Source: Spirochaetales bacterium
Lineage (GTDB): Bacteria > Spirochaetota > Spirochaetia > JC444 > Marispirochaetaceae
Length of the DNA: 64,000 nucleotides
Assembly: GCA_016935695.1 (NCBI GenBank)
Contig: JAFGQL010000158.1
Location: 18,423 to 82,422 of the forward strand
Direction: 5' to 3'
Below the pieces are notes generated by a model that was given only the letters and a program-made list of their open reading frames with translations, was not told where the DNA came from and ran no database searches. Position 1 is the stretch's first letter; every line of letters starts with the position of its first letter. Below, piece after piece: positions 39,179-48,332 of this stretch. Made by a program: the position numbers and the translations under genes.

Positions 39179-39989
39179 CGCTGTACGAATCTCCTTTACT
39201 GAACAGCCATGCTTCCGCGTCATTAATCAGCTGTGACAGGACTGCCGCCTGTACATTTTCCTTTGCTTTTGCAAGGGCCGAGTCCCATTTCGGCCGCGGA
39301 TACTCGGCAACAAGCCTTTCCTTGACAGATTTCTCCAGATCCCGCATCTGTTCATCCCCTGCAGCAAAACCGTGGGCCAGATACCCTGTCAGGGCTCTTA
39401 CCACCGGGTTATCCGCAGAATCTTTCAGGGCGGCAAGCTGCACCTTCGCCTCGTCAAATTGTCGGTTCATCATAAGGGCAAAGGCAAAATTCCACAGTAC
39501 CCATTGCCGATCCCTGGTCGTTATTTCCAGGAATTCACGGAAATACTCAAGCATATGGGGAGGATCGTTTCCTAAAAGATAGGGAATCCCGAAATAAAGT
39601 ACGAACTCATCTTTCCATCCGGGCTTCTGCACCCAGATAACCTTCTGGGCTTCCCTTATCTTATCCAGATCAGAATTAACTAACGCAGCGTTTATAAATA
39701 TCTTTATCTGTTGTTTTGTAAAGGAACCCGAATTTATTTTCCGGAAGGTATACTCAAGGATCTGTTTCCAGTCCTCGTTTTCTAAAAGGTTGAACAGTTT
39801 CCAGTTTGAAATAAAATAGCCGTTCAACAAGGTCATGATGACAATAAAGATGATGGGTAAATACCAATTGGATACCCAGAATTCCTTTGTATAGTCCCAT
39901 CCGAGCATGAAAAAAGGCATAAAAAATATAATGATGAAGGAAATAAGGATTACAATATTAAATAAGGTAAAAATTATCTTAAATTTCAC
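39159..39989 (-). CDS. Hypothetical membrane protein with two N-terminal TM helices
   Basis: VKFKIIFTLFNIVILISFIIIFFMPFF; GTG start at 39989 has GGAG upstream; the track start at 40082 overlaps the divergent gene. Confidence 0.6.
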   Translation of the reverse strand: MKFKIIFTLFNIVILISFIIIFFMPFFMLGWDYTKEFWVSNWYLPIIFIVIMTLLNGYFISNWKLFNLLENEDWKQILEYTFRKINSGSFTKQQIKIFINAALVNSDLDKIREAQKVIWVQKPGWKDEFVLYFGIPYLLGNDPPHMLEYFREFLEITTRDRQWVLWNFAFALMMNRQFDEAKVQLAALKDSADNPVVRALTGYLAHGFAAGDEQMRDLEKSVKERLVAEYPRPKWDSALAKAKENVQAAVLSQLINDAEAWLFSKGDSYSDGKEVQ

Positions 39990-40056
39990 TGAACATACTC
40001 CTATAATGTATAATAGGAGTGTATGCGTAAAGCATTGAGGGGTCAACGGGAGTTTT

Positions 40057-41220
40057 ATGAAATCATTGAGTGTTGCAAACATACCTGATTCGGCATATAT
40101 CGATATGCCTGTGTTTCTGGATCAGGGATACATACTGCTGTCTCCGGATATACCCTTTACAAGCGGGTTAAGGGAACGTCTTGAGCACTGGAAATTCGGG
40201 GAAGTCTTTACCGAAGGTACTACCGGGGACGCTCCGCCCCAGGAGCTTGAAACCCAGCCCCGGTTCGGAACTATGGAAGAAGATCTCAACGAAGTTGAGC
40301 AGATCGAAGACACCCGGAAGTTTTATGCCAAAGCCGTGAATAACCTTGATGATGTTTTTACCCGGTTCTTAAACAGGTCGGAGCTGCGCATTGCCGAATT
40401 AAGCGAAATCGTCAAGGAACTGATTACCTACCTGCGCAGCCATAAACGCTTTATCCTGAGTCTTCCGTTTACCGAGGAAACCGGCTCTGACTATCTTCCG
40501 AGCACCTGCGTTAAGACCGCGCTGTTATCCCTGGCTATCGGTGATTTCCTGAAGCTGCCTCCCCATAAGCTTATTGAACTCGGCCTTGCAGGTATTCTTC
40601 ATAAGGTCGGTATGCTCAAAATTCCCAAGAATATCTGGATGAGCGAAGCCAACCTTACCGACCACGAGAAAAAAACCATTTTTGCCCACCCGGTCATCGG
40701 GTTCAAAGTGCTCAGGACCTATTCCTTCCCCATGCCGGTGTGCCTTGCTGTCCTGGAACATGCCGAAAAAATTGACGGTTCCGGATATCCGAGAAAACTG
40801 ACAGGGGACAAAATCTCTCTGTACGGCAAAATAGTCGCAGTGGCCTGCGCTTACAACGGAGCGGTGTCAAAGCGTCCATGGAAATCGGAACTGGACGGAC
40901 ATTCAGGCATTATGGATATGCTGAAAGAGATCGGTAAGCATTATGACGAACGGATACTCAGGGCGCTTGTATATACCCTTTCCATTTATCCCCTTGGTAC
41001 CTATGTAGAGCTTTCCAACGGAGCAATGGGCGTGGTAGTCCGCAATGACAGCGAAAATCCCAAGTATCCTACTATCAGGCTCCTTGTAAATGAAACAGGC
41101 GTACCCTACGCCGAGACGCCCCTGCTTCAGACCAAGGAAGGGGATGAAATCACAATTGCCAAGGCATTAACCAAATCTGAAGTAGAAAAACTGAAAGCGA
41201 CAATCGGCAGAACACGTTGA
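40057..41220 (+). CDS. HD-GYP-like protein with altered catalytic motifs
   Basis: GLAGILHKVGMLKIPKNIW ... HPVIGFKVLRTY ... EHAEKIDGSGYPRKLTGDKI: HD-GYP layout with HD to HK and HHE to HAE changes. Confidence 0.8.
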   Translation: MKSLSVANIPDSAYIDMPVFLDQGYILLSPDIPFTSGLRERLEHWKFGEVFTEGTTGDAPPQELETQPRFGTMEEDLNEVEQIEDTRKFYAKAVNNLDDVFTRFLNRSELRIAELSEIVKELITYLRSHKRFILSLPFTEETGSDYLPSTCVKTALLSLAIGDFLKLPPHKLIELGLAGILHKVGMLKIPKNIWMSEANLTDHEKKTIFAHPVIGFKVLRTYSFPMPVCLAVLEHAEKIDGSGYPRKLTGDKISLYGKIVAVACAYNGAVSKRPWKSELDGHSGIMDMLKEIGKHYDERILRALVYTLSIYPLGTYVELSNGAMGVVVRNDSENPKYPTIRLLVNETGVPYAETPLLQTKEGDEITIAKALTKSEVEKLKATIGRTR

Positions 41221-41294
41221 CAACCGCCATACCGTTTTGTTAATGTTTCCGACCGTACAACCGGTTCTCGAACTCACAACAGGCACGGCACACT

Positions 41295-42401
41295 ATGAAA
41301 AAGAATGACGTTGTAAAGCATATCCACCGGGTTATCGGGCGGATGGTAACCGCCGATACCCCCAACATCAGGGATGAGGCCGTTCTGGAGCTTAAACGCT
41401 CCCTTTCCTTCCCGCCGGCGGTCTTAAGCTGCCATTATGTTACCGAAACCCATTGGCTCAAGCGCGAAGCGCTGATCATAGTTGACGCCTTTGAATCTGT
41501 CACAAACGGTATGGAAAATCCCGCAATCCTTGATCAGCTGAAGGACATACATCCCGATTCTCCTTTTCATCCATGGACGCTTCTTATAAAGGCCCTTTCA
41601 TATCTGTATCATGGAAACTACCGCGATGCTTTTGAAACAGCCTGTACATTCCCCCAGGATACACCGGTACATGGCTTGTTGCCGTTTTTCCAATCAGCCC
41701 AGAAATCCTCCGGCTGTGATGACCCCGTCATTAAAAAAATAGAAGAGGCCCTGTGGGACAACAACACCTTTGAAACAAGCGCCGTGCAGCAGTTGAGAGA
41801 AGCTCTGGACAATGATCTTGAAGATGTGTTCGTTGAAACAGGATTACTTCTGTTCAAACACATAATAAATGACTATCCCGAGACCGCCCGGCGTCTGGGT
41901 TTATGGCTCCTTCAAAACTGCGCTGAAGCAGGTTATGACATAAGTGATATTTTGAGCGTTCTTCAGGCCTGCCTGGGCATACAGGAAGGCTGCCGGATCA
42001 TTGCCCTTGGGCTCCTTGATACCGATCCGGATGTGGCGCTGTTTTTTTTCCTGAAGTCACTGACTCACGCCGTTCATGATCAGTCTGTTTCCGATGCGTA
42101 CATCAGGGAATACCTTGCTGTATTGAGTGAACTGCTGGAAAAGGTGGAAACCCTGGAAGAAGATCTTGGCTTAGGGCATCAATACTGGAACAGCATTGCT
42201 GAACTTGCCGGTTCATTGACGGTAGAGCTGGAACGTCAGCGGAATATCCTCATTCGGTATAATCCCGGGGAGCCCAAAACCCATTGGCTATTGACCCTAG
42301 AGAACTCAAATATATCGAACACTCGGCAGCCTGCCCTTACCGCGCGTCAACGACGGAAAGAAACACCCGGCCACAAAGCCGTTCAACTGGAGCTTTTCTG
42401 A
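41295..42401 (+). CDS. Hypothetical protein
   Basis: 368-aa ORF, co-directional with the HD-GYP-like gene; alpha-helical composition. Confidence 0.6.
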   Translation: MKKNDVVKHIHRVIGRMVTADTPNIRDEAVLELKRSLSFPPAVLSCHYVTETHWLKREALIIVDAFESVTNGMENPAILDQLKDIHPDSPFHPWTLLIKALSYLYHGNYRDAFETACTFPQDTPVHGLLPFFQSAQKSSGCDDPVIKKIEEALWDNNTFETSAVQQLREALDNDLEDVFVETGLLLFKHIINDYPETARRLGLWLLQNCAEAGYDISDILSVLQACLGIQEGCRIIALGLLDTDPDVALFFFLKSLTHAVHDQSVSDAYIREYLAVLSELLEKVETLEEDLGLGHQYWNSIAELAGSLTVELERQRNILIRYNPGEPKTHWLLTLENSNISNTRQPALTARQRRKETPGHKAVQLELF

Positions 42402-42403
42402 AA

Positions 42404-42604
42404 ATGAAAGAATCAATTTCACATGCCCCGCGAACCACAGTCACTATACGCAAGGAAATCCTGTCTCCGGAACCGTTACGGGACATTGAGGATCTATGCA
42501 GCGAAATAAAACCCCGGCCTAAATACCTCGGCCCCGGGTACTGGTACCGCATGTTAACAATGATGGACGGTCCCAGGAAAAAGCATACCCCTGAACCATT
42601 GTAA
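42404..42604 (+). CDS. Hypothetical 66-aa protein
   Basis: ATG at 42404 just after the preceding stop; MKESISHAPRTTVTIRKEILSPEPLRDIEDLCSEIKPRPKYLGPGYWYRMLTMMDGPRKKHTPEPL. Confidence 0.5.
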   Translation: MKESISHAPRTTVTIRKEILSPEPLRDIEDLCSEIKPRPKYLGPGYWYRMLTMMDGPRKKHTPEPL

Positions 42605-42657
42605 AGGTATTTGCATTTTGCCTCTTCCTCACATAAAATGAGGAAGCGGAGGATTGT

Positions 42658-44322
42658 ATGCATGAACTGACCGTAACCCTGCCTTCAAAAAAACGTATTC
42701 AGACCAGCTACGGCACGAGGGTTTACGAGCTTATAAAACAGGAAGACGAACTCAAGCAATCCGATTTTCCTTTTGTCGCCGCAATGGTGAATAATGAGCT
42801 TGTATCCCTGAGTTTCAAGATAGAGATCAACTCTAATCTTAACCTGGTTACCCTGGATATGCCCCAAGGTATCCGTATATACCGCAACTCCCTCATATTT
42901 CTGCTTGCCTACGCCGCTCAAACCCTGTACCCGGATGTACGCCTGTGCATAGGCCATTCCCTGGGTGACGGGTATTTCTGTTATCTGGAAAATGCAGAAG
43001 GCATAGAAGATGACTACGTCCGCCAGATAGAACATAAGATGTTCGATATCGCCGCAGAAGATCTCCCGATAGTCCGCAAAGTCATGTCCTACACAGAAAT
43101 TGTCAATCATTATCATAAGCGGAACGAGAAGACCCGGGTATTGCGGCTCCGCTACCGCAATGAGCAGAAAATCCCTGTATACAGCTGTAATGATTATATT
43201 GAACTTGGGTATCAGCCTCTTGCCCCATCCACCGGGTTTCTGACGGACTTCGGTCTTCTGCCCTATGAAAACGGGTTCATCCTCCAATATCCGCCCAGTT
43301 CCAATCCTCTTTCATTAGGCAAATTCGAGAAAAACCCCATTCTCTTTTCCATCTACCAGGAATACAAGTCCTGGGGAAAGATTCTCGGTGTTACCTGTGT
43401 CGGACAATTGAACGAGCTCACCCACAAAGGAGATATAGAAAATTTCATTCAGGTAGCCGAAGCTCTTCATGACAAGAAAATAGCAAGCATAGCCGACAGC
43501 ATCCATCACCGTAAAGGAGAGGTCAAGGTCGTTCTTATTGCAGGCCCGTCATCGTCGGGCAAAACAACCTTTACCAAGAAACTCGCCATTCAGTTGAAGG
43601 TCCTCGGCTTCAACCCTGTCATGATCTCCCTGGACGATTATTTTGTTCCCCGGGAGCAGACACCTCGGGCAGCCGACGGCAGTTACGACTTCGAAGACCT
43701 CCAGGCAATTGACATTGAACTTCTGAACAGCCATCTTGTTTCCCTTTTTTCCGGTAAGGAGATTGAACTGCCCCTTTTTGATTTCAAGACCGGTACCCGA
43801 AAAAAATCCGGCTGTGTACTCAGACTGGAAGACAGGAACATTCTCCTTATGGAAGGCATTCACGGTCTGAACGACCAACTCACACCGCTTGTACCTCATC
43901 ATCAGAAGTTCAAGATCTATATTTCCGCCCTCACCCAGCTGAATCTGGACAGCCAGACGCGCATCCCTACCACAGACAACCGCTTAATCCGGCGCATGGT
44001 TCGGGATTTCCAGTTCCGCGGCCACAGCGCACTGGATACCCTCAAGATGTGGTCCAACGTCCGCAGGGGCGAAGAACGAAACATCTTCCCTTTCCAGAAT
44101 AACGCTGATGCAGCCTTTAACAGTGCCCTTGACTATGAGCTTGCGATCCTGAAACATTACGCTGAACCCATTCTTAAAACGGTCAAGCCTTATCACGAGG
44201 AATATGCCGAAGCAATACGCCTTGCTGACTTCCTGAGTAACTTCATGGGCATACCCGAACGCCATATTCCCCGGATGTCAATACTCCGGGAGTTTATCGG
44301 GGAAAGCGGTTTCAAGTATTAA
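42658..44322 (+). CDS. Nucleoside (uridine-type) kinase with N-terminal TGS/ThrRS-like domains
   Basis: N-terminal TGS-like HELTVTLPSKKRIQTSYGTRVYEL; ThrRS-like second domain; VVLIAGPSSSGKTTFTKKLAIQL Walker A; MISLDDYFVPREQTP. Confidence 0.85.
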   Translation: MHELTVTLPSKKRIQTSYGTRVYELIKQEDELKQSDFPFVAAMVNNELVSLSFKIEINSNLNLVTLDMPQGIRIYRNSLIFLLAYAAQTLYPDVRLCIGHSLGDGYFCYLENAEGIEDDYVRQIEHKMFDIAAEDLPIVRKVMSYTEIVNHYHKRNEKTRVLRLRYRNEQKIPVYSCNDYIELGYQPLAPSTGFLTDFGLLPYENGFILQYPPSSNPLSLGKFEKNPILFSIYQEYKSWGKILGVTCVGQLNELTHKGDIENFIQVAEALHDKKIASIADSIHHRKGEVKVVLIAGPSSSGKTTFTKKLAIQLKVLGFNPVMISLDDYFVPREQTPRAADGSYDFEDLQAIDIELLNSHLVSLFSGKEIELPLFDFKTGTRKKSGCVLRLEDRNILLMEGIHGLNDQLTPLVPHHQKFKIYISALTQLNLDSQTRIPTTDNRLIRRMVRDFQFRGHSALDTLKMWSNVRRGEERNIFPFQNNADAAFNSALDYELAILKHYAEPILKTVKPYHEEYAEAIRLADFLSNFMGIPERHIPRMSILREFIGESGFKY

Positions 44323-44334
44323 GATTTCAGGAAA

Positions 44335-45312
44335 TTATTCTTCTTCGTACAGCGGATCCTCATCCCTGAGATACCCGTAGAATTCCGTGACCAGGGTGAT
44401 TTCCGATCCTGCCTCATTGTATATTTCCGCGCTGCCCCCTCCTGATTGCTCCACCAGGCAGAGAAGGTATACCGACGGCATAAACCAGGAATCATACAAC
44501 CGGTGATGATAGGCAAACATGTCGGAAAAAAGTGTGCTTACATCCACCGTGACAGAGGACGCCCCGGCTGGGGAATACCCTTCTGCGCTGCTGTACATAT
44601 TGTTTACCAGTTCCTGGTAATCCCAGGCCCTTCCTTCGAACATGCGTTCATCTACGGCGAAAACCCGAAAATACAGATCCGAAGATGCGGAGATGTATAC
44701 AACGAGCTCGGCCTGTGCCATCGTACCGAATCCGCAGTCCTCCAATCCGAAATCCATTCGTAATATCTGCCCCTCGGACATGACGTTGACCGCCGAAGAA
44801 ACCTGTGAAAAAGAATTGTCAGAAGAAAAGACATCTGTAACCGGTAAAGAGAAATAATGATGTTTCAAACCGAACTGCGGTGTTGCACCTTGCAGGTAAT
44901 TCCTTTGGGTTACTCCCGCCTCGTCATATTCAACATACGCGGAATAAAACATTCCCGGTTGAGGGACAACCCCGTCATCCAGCACATAATAACCGCTGTC
45001 GTTGCTGTGTACCGTTGCGACATGCGCGGACTCCACCAGGGCTCCCGTTGTGTCTGCGTAATTCCGGAAAAAGAGAAGAGAACCGTCCAGATTGTTCCTG
45101 TGCCAGGCAAGAACCACCTGGTTTGTATCCAGGGCAACAGCTTTGAAACCGTAAAACGACGAACCAGCATCCTGGGTGTTAATCCTCAGGGGACTGGGAA
45201 CCACAAAATAACTGCACGACTGAATGAGTAACAAAACAGCACAAACTCCCAGGCTGTCCAAGAGCCGTAAAAAGGTATGCCGTGCCCGCTTGTTCATAAC
45301 GTAAACCTCCAT
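44335..45312 (-). CDS. Putative lipoprotein, unknown function
   Basis: VCAVLLLIQSCSYFVVPSPL spirochaetal-style lipobox; coupled to the upstream gene. Confidence 0.6.
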   Translation of the reverse strand: MEVYVMNKRARHTFLRLLDSLGVCAVLLLIQSCSYFVVPSPLRINTQDAGSSFYGFKAVALDTNQVVLAWHRNNLDGSLLFFRNYADTTGALVESAHVATVHSNDSGYYVLDDGVVPQPGMFYSAYVEYDEAGVTQRNYLQGATPQFGLKHHYFSLPVTDVFSSDNSFSQVSSAVNVMSEGQILRMDFGLEDCGFGTMAQAELVVYISASSDLYFRVFAVDERMFEGRAWDYQELVNNMYSSAEGYSPAGASSVTVDVSTLFSDMFAYHHRLYDSWFMPSVYLLCLVEQSGGGSAEIYNEAGSEITLVTEFYGYLRDEDPLYEEE

Positions 45313-46949
45313 ACAAGGACAGGACCGCAGGCCCCAGGCCCGATGGAAAAAGACATGAGAGGACTGTCAGCCTTTGTGTCATCTTCAGGATCCGCAGTTT
45401 TGCTGAAAGGATCATTCAGGTCAAGGATAGCTGCCGTCAAAAACATCAGCGCCCCGCCTCCCCATAAACTGCCGGTAACAATACAACCGGTACGGTAGCT
45501 GTCCCGTGCCGCATCCTCGTCACGGAGGTAGGCAAGCTGTACCGCAGGAGAATCTTCATGCAAGGCCGCATTATACCGGGCGAATATCATGTCTCTCTGC
45601 CGGTCCAGCGCATACATACACGCAATATTACCGCCGTTCCACAACAGCATACCCGCTGACATAAATACCCTGTCCCAAAAACCACTGATACGGTCTTTCT
45701 TGCCTCCGATGAGAAAACCGCCAACCGTACCCGCTGCTCCTCCGGTACGAAGAAGAAGTGAGAAACCGGACATCAGCTTGTAGTTGTCTTCATACGTAAC
45801 CGTATCATTCCACAATCTGTCAAAATCCGCATCTGTGTGCAGGTATAAAAGGTGGGAGGTCAGTGATCTGCCGTAGTTCTCCAATGCGTACAGGTCAAGA
45901 ACGCCAGCAGACATCTGCATGAATAAACCGGCGGTGAACAGACTGTAACCAAGGGTCGACATGGGTAAAAATGATTCCCCGCCTGCCCATAACGCGGTTC
46001 CGGCAGCCCCTATGCCGCATGCAGAAGCACCCAGTGACACCGCGCCCAGCGTATCGGCCCTGTCACCTGCGGCGCCCGACCTCCTCTGTGCTTCCAGACT
46101 TTCAAACAAGGGAACATCACTTTCCGCGTATGCCTGTTCCCGGTCGGACAGGTAATTCTGTACAGCGGCACTGGTCAGTAAACCGGAAGAAACGCCAGTC
46201 AGGAGCATACCCGACAGCAGTGCCGTACTGTGCAGGGTCACACCCGGCTTTTTACCGGGGACTATCCGTATTGTAGTATCACCGATTTTTACCCGCGTTT
46301 TTTCCGGAGGTTTTTCACTTCCACTGTCTTCATCTACAGGATCTACCGGTGTTGAAGGCAGGATATCCGTGTCCATATTGGGCAGCCCCAGTTCCTGTGC
46401 GTACGAAGGAAAGAGGGTGCGTCCGATCTGCCGTGCAATTATCGCCGCGCTTATATCCATATCGTGAATGTCGTAAACTCTTTTCTCCAGGGCATACACA
46501 AATTCCTGCGTATCTACCCGGTACAGCCACCCTTCTATATCGATGGTATTCGCCTCAACCGATACCGTTCCCAGGAGAGCATAATCGGCATGTATGGTGC
46601 GTGCCACCTCAAGAGCGCAGGAGACATCATTGCATCGTTCAACAGTCAGCATGGATGAACCTTCGGCTAACAGCTGATTGATGCTCATATGCGGTATAAA
46701 GGGAAAAGGACCCTGATCGCTGTATTTCTTTTCCAGCAGACCTGTAAGAAGGGCAGCAACATGGGCCGGCCCCTTTTTTTGTTTGAAGGGAAGAAACACC
46801 ATAACAGGCATATCGGTAACAGCAGCCTGAGGAATGTCCTTTTGAGTGTCTTCCTGAGCATACACCGGCCGGGCTGTACAGCAAAGGATGAGAAATACAC
46901 CCAGAAAGAGGTAAGCGTTTCTATGTACCATAGGAAAAATTAATGTCAT
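45294..46949 (-). CDS. Hypothetical envelope protein (N-terminal periplasmic domain plus Gly/Ala-rich hydrophobic segments)
   Basis: N-terminal signal; PVMVFLPFKQKKGPAHVAALLTGLLEKKYSD resembles TolB-N/CsgG-like domains; repeated hydrophobic segments. Confidence 0.6.
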   Translation of the reverse strand: MTLIFPMVHRNAYLFLGVFLILCCTARPVYAQEDTQKDIPQAAVTDMPVMVFLPFKQKKGPAHVAALLTGLLEKKYSDQGPFPFIPHMSINQLLAEGSSMLTVERCNDVSCALEVARTIHADYALLGTVSVEANTIDIEGWLYRVDTQEFVYALEKRVYDIHDMDISAAIIARQIGRTLFPSYAQELGLPNMDTDILPSTPVDPVDEDSGSEKPPEKTRVKIGDTTIRIVPGKKPGVTLHSTALLSGMLLTGVSSGLLTSAAVQNYLSDREQAYAESDVPLFESLEAQRRSGAAGDRADTLGAVSLGASACGIGAAGTALWAGGESFLPMSTLGYSLFTAGLFMQMSAGVLDLYALENYGRSLTSHLLYLHTDADFDRLWNDTVTYEDNYKLMSGFSLLLRTGGAAGTVGGFLIGGKKDRISGFWDRVFMSAGMLLWNGGNIACMYALDRQRDMIFARYNAALHEDSPAVQLAYLRDEDAARDSYRTGCIVTGSLWGGGALMFLTAAILDLNDPFSKTADPEDDTKADSPLMSFSIGPGACGPVLVWRFTL

Positions 46950-47000
46950 AACTCTGCTCTAAGTCTATTCCATCAAAGGCGGGGCAGCAAGCAGAGAAAA

Positions 47001-47029
47001 TTGAAGCATACAAAAAAAACTGCTATAGT
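47001..47029 (+). promoter_or_regulatory. Sigma70-like promoter for the SPL-like gene
   Basis: TTGAAG (47001-47006), 17-bp spacer, TATAGT (47024-47029); SD GAAGG upstream of ATG 47058. Confidence 0.5.
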
Positions 47030-47057
47030 CCTTGTACAGGATATGAAGGAAAATTCG

Positions 47058-48332
47058 ATGCCAGACGACACATTGGACTCTGCACTTGCCCAAAACCTCC
47101 TCTATGTGAATTTAGATCCTTCAGACAAGGACTTTATCCGGAAGATAGCGGCTGCATACCGTTTGACCCGCATGGACCTGCAGAACATCATCACCGCCTG
47201 CTGTGATCTGGAAATGTGGGAACAAGGCTCTCTATCTTCCTTCTGGCCGGAAGAGCCGCCGGAAGAATCCCGGGGACCGGTACACAAAAAAAAGATTCTG
47301 GCATTATTTTATGAGAAATATAACAGGAAGAAAAAAGGACCCAAGTCTTATGACGGAATGGTGAAGGAATTTCCGGCTCCTGCATACCGCATACAAACAG
47401 TCTCCGGAAAACCGACTATCCTGGGCACATGCCCAGTAGCCTCGGAAAAAACACGCTGCTGCAATCTGCAGACCCTGGATGCGGTCATCAATTGCGGATT
47501 CAATTGCAGTTACTGCACCATAGCCCCGTTTTACGGTTCCACGGATGTCTATTTTCATGATGATTTACAGACCCAGCTGGACCGGATTCCCATTGACAGC
47601 AGCAAGCTGTACCACATCGGTACAGGTCAATCCTCAGATTCACTGCTATGGGGTAACAGCCATGGACTTCTTGATATCCTTTTTGACTTCGCGGAACGCC
47701 ATCCCAACGTCATCCTGGAATTGAAAACAAAAGCCGCGTTGCCCGATTACATGAAAAACACGGAAATCCCTCCCAATGTGCTGACTACCTGGACACTGAA
47801 CACCCCTAAAGTCATCCTCAACGAAGAAAAAGGCACCGCGTCTTTGGAAAAACGAATAGAAGGGGCCTGTGAAACAGCGGCAAAAGGAAATCTTACGGGA
47901 TTTCATTTCCACCCCATGGTGTACTACGACGGATGGGAAGATGAATACGCGGCTATTGCCCGAAAGCTAACCGCTTCCATAGATCCTGTTCATGTAGCCA
48001 TGGTATCCATTGGAACTCTCACTTTCATAAAACCGGTTATACGGAAAATACGTGAACGGAAACTTCCCACATCCATACTTCAAATGGAACTGGAGGAAAC
48101 AGCCGGGAAATACTCTTACCCCCTCAACGTTAAACAGTCGATGTTTTCACATCTATATTCCTGTTTCACTCCCTGGCATGACCGTGTATTCTTTTACCTG
48201 TGCATGGAACCGCCGTCCCTCTGGAAACCCGTTTTTGGTTTTGAGTTTGACAACAACGCCGAATTCGAGTCGGCCATGAAAGAAAGTTATATACGCTCAA
48301 TACAGGCGGTCAGAAAGCAAGCCGCACAATAA
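47058..48332 (+). CDS. Radical SAM protein, spore photoproduct lyase (SPL)-like family
   Basis: AVINCGFNCSYCTIAPFYGSTDVYFHDDL (CxxxCxxC); IGTGQSSDSLLWGNSHGLLDILFDFAERHPNVILELKTKA resembles SPL family proteins. Confidence 0.78.
   Translation: MPDDTLDSALAQNLLYVNLDPSDKDFIRKIAAAYRLTRMDLQNIITACCDLEMWEQGSLSSFWPEEPPEESRGPVHKKKILALFYEKYNRKKKGPKSYDGMVKEFPAPAYRIQTVSGKPTILGTCPVASEKTRCCNLQTLDAVINCGFNCSYCTIAPFYGSTDVYFHDDLQTQLDRIPIDSSKLYHIGTGQSSDSLLWGNSHGLLDILFDFAERHPNVILELKTKAALPDYMKNTEIPPNVLTTWTLNTPKVILNEEKGTASLEKRIEGACETAAKGNLTGFHFHPMVYYDGWEDEYAAIARKLTASIDPVHVAMVSIGTLTFIKPVIRKIRERKLPTSILQMELEETAGKYSYPLNVKQSMFSHLYSCFTPWHDRVFFYLCMEPPSLWKPVFGFEFDNNAEFESAMKESYIRSIQAVRKQAAQ

Noticed and set aside
42685-43287. 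200-aa - strand ORF
   Set aside because: Antisense to the kinase fusion gene; no motif support.
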